Part shown: positions 58,916-64,000 of the stretch, piece by piece
Position numbering within the stretch: position 1 is the stretch's first letter
Layout of the letters: every line of letters begins with the position of its first letter
Origin: Streptomyces rubradiris
GTDB lineage: Bacteria > Actinomycetota > Actinomycetes > Streptomycetales > Streptomycetaceae
Assembly (NCBI RefSeq): GCF_016860525.1
Contig: NZ_BNEA01000015.1
Coordinates: forward strand, 5,356,501-5,420,500
Direction: 5' to 3'
DNA length: 64,000 bases
Program-made: the position numbers and the translations under genes
Notes under the pieces: model-generated
Databases searched by the model: none
What the model was told of the DNA's origin: nothing
The model's input: only the letters and a program-made list of their open reading frames with translations

Positions 58916-61809
58916 ACCGCGCGCTCGACGCGGCCGGCCGGGGCACCGGATACGAGGGGAGCGGAGCCACGCGACCCAGCCGGGCCGGCCCCCTGGACCT
59001 GCGCCTGGTGCCGCCCGCGCTCGCGGCCTGGGGTACGGCGGCCCTGACCCTGGACGCATCGGCGGCCTGGACCGCCGGGACCGTCGCCTGCTGCCTGCTC
59101 GGCGGGGTCCTGCTGCTGTCGGTACGGCGATCGGGCCGGGCCGGGCGGAGGGGAAGGACAAGGCGAGCTGGGCAGAGGAGACGGTCCGGGCAGGTTGGAC
59201 GCCCCGAACCCACCAGGTGGGCAGGGCAGGCCGGACGGGCCAGGGCGGCCGGTTGGATGCGGGGCCGGTTTCACTGGGCGCGGGCCACCGTCGCCGCCGT
59301 GCTGCTCTGTGCCGCCGCGGCGGCCGTCTCCGCCGGACTGCACGGGGCCGACGTGCGACGCGGGCCGGTGCCCGAGCTGGCCCGGCGGTTCGCGGCCGTC
59401 ACCGCCGAGGTCGAGCTGAGCGGCGATCCCTGGCTGAGCGGTCCACGGGCGAGCGGCGATCACATGGCACCGGTGGCGGTGCTGGCGCGGGCCGAGGTGC
59501 GGAGCGTGGAGGCGGCCGACGGACGGCGGATGCGGGTGCGGACGCCCGTGCTGCTGATCATCGACGCGGATGTCCCGGCACCGGAGGCAAGCGCCGGGAG
59601 AAGCCGAAGTCCCGGGCCGCCGTCCGGGGCCGACCGGCACCGGCCGGGTGGTCGGGCCGCCTGGCTCGGGCTGCTGCCGTCCACGCGGCTCCGGGTCGGC
59701 GGCCGGCTGGCGCCCGCGCTCACGGGCGGCGACCGGACAGCGGCCGTGCTACGGGTACGCGGACGGCCGGTACCCCGGATCGTGGCCGGGCCGAGTGGAC
59801 CGCAACGGCTCGCGGGCCGGCTCAGGGCGGGCCTGCGGGAGGCGACCGAGGACCTGCCGGGGGACGCGCGGGCACTGCTTCCCGGTCTGGTCGTCGGGGA
59901 CACCTCGCGGATCACGCCCGAGCTGGAGCACGCCTTCGACGAGACGGACCTCGCACACATCCTCGCCGTCTCCGGCAGCAACCTCACCGTCCTGCTCGCG
60001 TTGCTCATCGGGCCGCCGGGCCTGGCCCAACGGGCCGAACGCAGGGGCTTGGCCCCATGCTTGGGCCTCTCACTGAGGATGACGGCCGCGCTCGCGGGAG
60101 CGCTGACGCTGGGGTTCGTAATCGTTTGCCGGCCCGATCCCAGCGTCCTGCGGGCCGCGGCCTGCGGCGCCGTCGCGCTGCTCGCCCTGGCCACCGGGCG
60201 CCGCAGATCGCTGATCCCGGCGCTGGCCACGGCCGTCCTGCTGCTGGTGTTGTACGACCCGTGGCTGGCGCGCAGTTACGGCTTCCTGCTGTCGGTGCTG
60301 GCCACCGGCGCGCTGCTGGTGCTGGCGCCGGGCTGGAGCGAGGCGTTGCGTCGGCGCCGGGTGCCCCCGAGGCTCGCCGAGGCGCTCGCGGCGGCTGCCG
60401 CGGCCCAGGCAGTGTGCGCGCCGGTCGTGGCAGTGCTGTCGGCCCGGGTGAGCCTGGTGGCGGTGCCGTGCAATCTGCTGGCCGAGGTGGCGGTCGCACC
60501 GGCCACAGTGCTGGGGTTCACGGCGCTCGCGACGGCGCCCTTGCTGATGCCGGTGGCGAAGGCGCTGGCCTGGTGCGCGAGTTGGCCTGCCGGGTGCATC
60601 GCCGCAGTCGCCCGGGCCGGGGCGGCGCTGCCCGGCGCGGGTGTGGACTGGCCGGGGAGCTGGCCGGGGGCACTGGCGCTCGCGGCGGTCACCGTGGCCG
60701 TCGTGGCGATCGGCCGGAGACTGCTGCGGCACCCCTTGTGGTGTGGACTGCTCGGCATACTGCTCGTGCTGGTCGTGGCCCGGCCGGCGCCGCTGACCCG
60801 GGTGATCACGGGCTGGCCGCCGCCCGGCTGGAGATTCGCGGTGTGTGACGTCGGGCAGGGCGACGCGACGGTGCTGGCGGCGGGCGAGGGAACCGGGGTG
60901 GTCGTGGACGCCGGACCGGATCCCGCGCTGGTCGACGACTGTCTCCGGCGGCTGGGCATCACCCGCGTCCCCCTTGTGATCCTCACTCACTTCCACGCCG
61001 ACCACGTGGCGGGCCTGCCCGGTGTCCTGCGGGGCCGCTCGGTGGCCGCGATCGAGACCACCGGGCTCGCGGAGCCGCCGGACCAGGCGAGGTTCGTCCG
61101 CAGGGAGGCGGCCGAGCGGCACATCCCGGTCGTGACGGCCGCCGCGGGAGAGGAACGGCGCGTCGGACCGCTGACGTGGCGGGTCCTGTGGCCCCCGCCC
61201 CAGGGAGCCGGGACGCCCTCTGGAGCGCGAACGCCCGCCCCCGCGCCCGGCCCTGCCTCCGTGCCTGGCCCCGCTTCCGCGCCCGGCCCGGCCCCCGCGC
61301 CCGGCCCCGCCTCCGCACCCGGCCCGGCCCCCGTATCTGGCCACATCCCTGCATCCGTCCCGGCCTCCGTACCCAGCCCGGCCTCTGGGCTCGGTCCGGC
61401 CCCCGTACCCGGTCCCGCCTTCCGGCCGGAAGGGCCGAACGACGCCAGCGTCACGCTGCTCGTACACACGGGCGGACTGCGACTGCTCCTGCTCGGGGAC
61501 CTCGAACCCCCGGCCCAGCAGGCACTGCTGCGGTCCCCGGCGGCGGCCGGTCTGGCCGGGGTGGACGCCCTGAAGGTGGCCCACCACGGATCGGCCTACC
61601 AGGACCCCAGGCTGTTGCGCCTCGCCGCACCCCGGGTGGCACTCGTCTCCGCCGGTGCCGACAACCCCTACGGCCATCCGGCCCCGTCCACCGTGGCCGC
61701 CCTGCGGAGCGGCGGGGCGACGGTCCTGCGCACCGACCGGGACGGCGCGCTCGCGCTCACCGGCACCGGAGGGAAGGGAGGGGAGATGCGGGTGACGAGC
61801 GACCGCTGA
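58912..61809 (+). CDS. comEC: ComEC/Rec2 DNA-uptake channel protein
   Basis: Membrane channel that moves single-stranded DNA into the cell. The 965 aa comprise an N-terminal region with basic low-complexity sequence, the competence domain (LLPGLVVGDTSRITPELEHAFDETDLAHILAVSGSNLTVLLALL with about nine helices) and a C-terminal metallo-beta-lactamase domain: VCDVGQGDATVL, the metal motif H693-F-H-A-D-H698, and LKVAHHGSAYQDPRLL. Inside that domain is an insertion of about 75 Pro/Gly/Ala residues. GTG start overlaps comEA. Streptomyces is not known for natural competence, so the role may be in DNA turnover. Confidence 0.93.
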   Translation: MNRALDAAGRGTGYEGSGATRPSRAGPLDLRLVPPALAAWGTAALTLDASAAWTAGTVACCLLGGVLLLSVRRSGRAGRRGRTRRAGQRRRSGQVGRPEPTRWAGQAGRARAAGWMRGRFHWARATVAAVLLCAAAAAVSAGLHGADVRRGPVPELARRFAAVTAEVELSGDPWLSGPRASGDHMAPVAVLARAEVRSVEAADGRRMRVRTPVLLIIDADVPAPEASAGRSRSPGPPSGADRHRPGGRAAWLGLLPSTRLRVGGRLAPALTGGDRTAAVLRVRGRPVPRIVAGPSGPQRLAGRLRAGLREATEDLPGDARALLPGLVVGDTSRITPELEHAFDETDLAHILAVSGSNLTVLLALLIGPPGLAQRAERRGLAPCLGLSLRMTAALAGALTLGFVIVCRPDPSVLRAAACGAVALLALATGRRRSLIPALATAVLLLVLYDPWLARSYGFLLSVLATGALLVLAPGWSEALRRRRVPPRLAEALAAAAAAQAVCAPVVAVLSARVSLVAVPCNLLAEVAVAPATVLGFTALATAPLLMPVAKALAWCASWPAGCIAAVARAGAALPGAGVDWPGSWPGALALAAVTVAVVAIGRRLLRHPLWCGLLGILLVLVVARPAPLTRVITGWPPPGWRFAVCDVGQGDATVLAAGEGTGVVVDAGPDPALVDDCLRRLGITRVPLVILTHFHADHVAGLPGVLRGRSVAAIETTGLAEPPDQARFVRREAAERHIPVVTAAAGEERRVGPLTWRVLWPPPQGAGTPSGARTPAPAPGPASVPGPASAPGPAPAPGPASAPGPAPVSGHIPASVPASVPSPASGLGPAPVPGPAFRPEGPNDASVTLLVHTGGLRLLLLGDLEPPAQQALLRSPAAAGLAGVDALKVAHHGSAYQDPRLLRLAAPRVALVSAGADNPYGHPAPSTVAALRSGGATVLRTDRDGALALTGTGGKGGEMRVTSDR
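61246..61335 (+). repeat. 18-bp x 5 repeat inside the comEC beta-lactamase domain
   Basis: Five units of the form CCCGGCCCNGCCNCCGNN code PGPAS(A/V)/PGPAPA. More diverged copies continue to about 61430. The insertion lies between two conserved parts of the domain. Confidence 0.85.
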
Positions 61810-61817
61810 GCCGGTGT

Positions 61818-61837
61818 CACACGGGATGGGCCGTGTG
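61818..61837 (+). terminator. comEC terminator hairpin
   Basis: CACACGG/CCGTGTG stem with a GATGGG loop, 9 nt after the stop, followed shortly by a T-rich stretch (TTTGTGAAATTTTG). Confidence 0.6.
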
Positions 61838-61996
61838 GTCGCTTTGTGAAATTTTGACCTGAGCGACTAATTCGGATCAGTCCCGGCGCATGCAGTGGAT
61901 TCCTGTGATGTGGGTCCGTGTTGCCTCGAAAGCCGCATCGGTGATCGAATGAACCTTCGGCAACGGATCATGTCGAGGGGTACAGGGGTGTCGTGG

Positions 61997-62878
61997 ATGT
62001 TCGGTCGCTTGTTGGGTAACCGGAGAAACCGCGTACAACGGTCGAATCCCCTGGCGGGGGTCCGGACACCGCCGCATGCCGGAGTGCTCAGCTGCCGGGT
62101 GGTCGACCCGGTCAACGAGCCCGTGGCCGGCGCGGAGTTGACGGTCACCGACGCCATGGGCCGGCGGGTGGTGGCCGGGGGCACGGACCCCTACGGGCTG
62201 TTCCTGGCCATGGTGCCGGCGGGGGAGTACCGGCTCGCGGTCGGGGCCGAGGGCTACGCGCCGTACCGGGCCACCGCGCTGGTCGGGGAGAACTCCCTTG
62301 CCTCGCTGGGCGATGTGACGCTCCAGGTGGCCCAGCCGCCGGAGCCGCCGGCGCCGGGCGACTGGGACATCGACCCCGCGCACTCCTCGATCGGCTTCAC
62401 CGCACGGCACATCGGACTGGCCCGGATCCACGGGCGGTTCAACTCCTTCGCCGGGGTGGTGCGGATCGCCGAGCGGATCGAACAGTCGGCGATGCACGTG
62501 GTGATCGACGCGTCCTCCATCGACACGGGTATCAGGATGCGCGACGACCACTTGCGGTCGGCGGACTTCCTGGACGTGCAGCGGTTCCCGACGCTGGAGT
62601 TCTACAGCGACCGGTTCGTGCACAAGGGCGGCAACCGGTGGACGGTCACCGGGGCGCTGTCGTTGCACGGCGTGACCCGCACGGTCACGCTCGACACCGA
62701 TTACCTCGGGCTCGGCAACGGCGTGGAGGGCGAGACGCGGGCGGCCTGCCGGGCCACCACCGAACTGCACCGGGACGACTTCACGATCAGCTGGCAGTCG
62801 ATGCTGGCCCGGGGGATCGCGGCGGTCGGACCGAGCATCCGCGTCGACCTGGACGTGCAGATCGTGCCGAAGAGCTGA
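61997..62878 (+). CDS. YceI-family protein with N-terminal carboxypeptidase-regulatory-like domain
   Basis: A 293-aa lipid-binding protein. Residues ~30-110 form a beta-sandwich (GVLSCRVVDPVNEPVAGAELTVTDAMGRRVVAGGTDPYGLFLAMVPAGEYRLAV) like carboxypeptidase regulatory/transthyretin domains. The rest is YceI: GDWDIDPAHSSIGFTARHIGLARIHGRFNSFAGVV...IDASSIDTGIRMRDDHLRSADFLDVQRFPTLEFYSDRF...GALSLHGVTRTVTLDTDYLG. YceI lipocalin-like barrels bind isoprenoid or fatty chains. No signal peptide is seen. ATG 61997 has AGGGG upstream; in-frame ATGs at 61949 and 61970 would add 16 or 9 residues. Confidence 0.87.
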   Translation: MFGRLLGNRRNRVQRSNPLAGVRTPPHAGVLSCRVVDPVNEPVAGAELTVTDAMGRRVVAGGTDPYGLFLAMVPAGEYRLAVGAEGYAPYRATALVGENSLASLGDVTLQVAQPPEPPAPGDWDIDPAHSSIGFTARHIGLARIHGRFNSFAGVVRIAERIEQSAMHVVIDASSIDTGIRMRDDHLRSADFLDVQRFPTLEFYSDRFVHKGGNRWTVTGALSLHGVTRTVTLDTDYLGLGNGVEGETRAACRATTELHRDDFTISWQSMLARGIAAVGPSIRVDLDVQIVPKS

Positions 62879-63177
62879 CCGCGCGGAAATCACCCCGCCC
62901 CCGCCCCCGCGCCCGGTTCTGCCGCCCCGAAGCCGGCGGGTGGCCCGCCAGGGCGCGGGCCCAGGGACACGGGCCGCAGGCGACGGCGCGGACGTGTCCG
63001 GGCAGCCGCGGGCGCGCGCTCTGGGACTGTCACCCCTGCCAGGGCGAAAGCCCTCCCGCAGGGAGGCGTGGGCACCCGCGGCACAGGTCGTGCGTACCGT
63101 TCCGGCCTCCGCCGACCTGGGGCAGAGGCCGGCTGACCCGGGCCGGAGGCCCGCGCCAGGTGCCGGAGAATGGGCCC
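62879..63177. other. intergenic stretch without supported gene
   Basis: 299 bp of very GC-rich sequence after the YceI gene. I see short self-complementary GC runs (for example around 62935-62970) but no coherent reading frame with Streptomyces codon bias, RNA gene or promoter, apart from the -10-like box at its right end. Confidence 0.4.
63166..63171 (+). promoter_or_regulatory. -10-like box before the 81-aa gene
   Basis: GAGAAT ends 6 nt before GTG 63178. The spacing matches the leaderless genes in the window, but the first base deviates. Confidence 0.3.
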
Positions 63178-63423
63178 GTGAGCGATGTGAGACACGTGCT
63201 GGTGCTGCCCGACCGCGATGCCGCCGAGGAAGCGGCCGAGGCGCTCGGGGAGCGGTTCGGGATCGACGAGGAGCCCCGGCTCGTCCGGGACGCGCTCGCC
63301 GGTGAGGACGACGCCGAGGACGCCCAGTGGCTGGTGGTCCTGCGGGACGAGGCCGCGCGGCTCGACCCCGCCGAGCTGGACGCGTTCGCGGGGGAGTGGG
63401 ACGGCTGGCGCGAGGAACCGTGA
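63178..63423 (+). CDS. 81-aa acidic conserved protein
   Basis: A small soluble protein, MSDVRHVLVLPDRDAAEEAAEALGERFGIDEEPRLVRDALAGEDDAEDAQWLVVLRDEAARLDPAELDAFAGEWDGWREEP in outline (beta-alpha-beta-alpha). The pattern of strands VRHVLVLP and WLVVLRD around a helix suggests a ferredoxin-like or regulator-of-RNase-like fold, but I cannot name a family. GTG 63178 is preceded by a -10-like box. It lies directly before holA. Confidence 0.7.
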   Translation: MSDVRHVLVLPDRDAAEEAAEALGERFGIDEEPRLVRDALAGEDDAEDAQWLVVLRDEAARLDPAELDAFAGEWDGWREEP

Positions 63424-63510
63424 CCCCGAGCCGCCCTCAGGGTCCGCTCCGGGACCGGTCAGGGGCGCGGAGCCGGTTGGCTGTCAGTGCCGCGTGGGAT
63501 GCTGTAAGCG

Positions 63511-64000
63511 ATGGCCAGGAAGACTGCGAATGACGACCCTCTCGCCCCGGTGACCGTTGCCGTGGGCCAGGAGGACCTCCTGCTCGACCGTGCCGTGCGG
63601 GAGGTGGTGGCCGCCGCCAAGGCCGCCGACGCCGACACGGACGTACGTGACCTGACCCCGGAGCAGCTGCAGCCCGGCACACTCGCCGAGCTGACCAGCC
63701 CGTCGCTCTTCGCGGAGCGCAAGGTCGTGGTCGTACGCAACGCGCAGGACCTGTCCGCCGACACGGTCAAGGACGTGAAGGCGTATCTCGGTTCGCCCGC
63801 CGAGGAGATCACCCTGGTGCTGCTGCACGCCGGCGGCGCCAAGGGAAAGGGGTTGCTGGACGCGGCGCGCAAGGCGGGCGCGCGGGAGGTGGCCTGCCCG
63901 AAGATGACCAAGCCGGCGGACCGGCTGGCCTTCGTGCGGGGCGAGTTCCGCTCTCTCGGGCGGTCGGCCACCCCCGAGGCCTGCCAGGCGCTCTGCGACG
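63511..64000 (+). CDS. holA: DNA polymerase III delta subunit, N-terminal part
   Basis: Clamp-loader subunit that opens the sliding clamp. The visible ~163 residues, cut by the right edge, fit HolA: MARKTANDDPLAPVTVAVGQEDLLLDRAVREVV at the start, DLTPEQLQPGTLAELTSPSLFAERKVVVVRNAQDL and EEITLVLLHAGGAKGKGLLDAARKAG. The fold begins with the Rossmann-like AAA+ domain, which in delta lacks a working P-loop. The comEA-comEC-holA order is common in many bacteria. A TGTAAG lies just before the ATG. Confidence 0.9.
   Translation, partial: MARKTANDDPLAPVTVAVGQEDLLLDRAVREVVAAAKAADADTDVRDLTPEQLQPGTLAELTSPSLFAERKVVVVRNAQDLSADTVKDVKAYLGSPAEEITLVLLHAGGAKGKGLLDAARKAGAREVACPKMTKPADRLAFVRGEFRSLGRSATPEACQALCD

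Overview
The window looks like the core chromosome of a Streptomyces or a very close actinomycete. The DNA is extremely GC-rich, third codon positions are almost always G or C, and GTG starts are common. Many genes have a TANNNT box 6-8 nt before the start codon and no Shine-Dalgarno sequence, the usual layout of leaderless actinobacterial mRNAs. Gene order (valS-folC-ndk-mreBCD-PBP2-sfr, rne-rplU-rpmA-obg, proB-proA, nadD-LCP-rsfS, leuS, comEA-comEC-holA) matches the mre/obg/leuS arm of Streptomyces coelicolor as I remember it. Nothing looks like a prophage, transposon or CRISPR array.

Layout. 1-5.8 kb: the start of a Tyr/Gly/Pro-rich protein on the minus strand, then valS, folC, a small DUF4233-type membrane protein and ndk. 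6-12.5 kb: the cell-shape and spore-wall cluster mreB, mreC, mreD, penicillin-binding protein 2 and the SEDS polymerase sfr/rodA. 12.6-18.2 kb: a CYTH-CHAD gene broken by a one-base frameshift, a radical SAM protein, an unusual tandem-repeat membrane protein and the radical SAM-linked DUF2344 protein. 18.4-27.5 kb: a very long RNase E/G, a nucleotidyltransferase plus glycerol-1-phosphate dehydrogenase-like pair, ribosomal proteins L21 and L27 behind a structured leader, and the GTPase Obg.

27.6-36 kb is a cell-surface polymer cluster: a UDP-glucose 4-epimerase, two large fusions of a GT2 glycosyltransferase with a CDP-glycerol glycerophosphotransferase, a GT4 glycosyltransferase and a lipoprotein L,D-transpeptidase-like enzyme. 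36-46.8 kb: proB, an unknown gene, proA, two membrane proteins that share an N-terminal motif, an M48 protease, two 54-residue membrane proteins, nadD, a degenerate LytR-type protein, rsfS and a histidine phosphatase. 46.9-49.2 kb: two identical tRNA-Ala(GGC) genes flanking two zinc-ribbon genes and a GT87 mannosyltransferase-like gene. 49.2-52.1 kb: a two-gene redox module (membrane cytochrome b plus a NuoF-like flavin/iron-sulfur protein). 52.3-64 kb: leuS behind a leader-peptide attenuator, a membrane-anchored coiled-coil protein, degV, comEA-comEC, a YceI protein and the start of holA.

How they fit together: much of the window serves translation (ValRS, LeuRS, L21, L27, Obg, RsfS, tRNA-Ala, RNase E) and envelope growth (MreBCD/PBP2/Sfr, surface-polymer transferases, LCP-like and L,D-transpeptidase-like proteins). 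The most interesting items are the possible link between the glycerol-1-phosphate/nucleotidyltransferase pair and the CDP-glycerol-type transferases, the paired SVVFDE-motif membrane proteins, the 27-residue-repeat membrane protein, the leuS attenuator, and several palindromes and minisatellites between genes.
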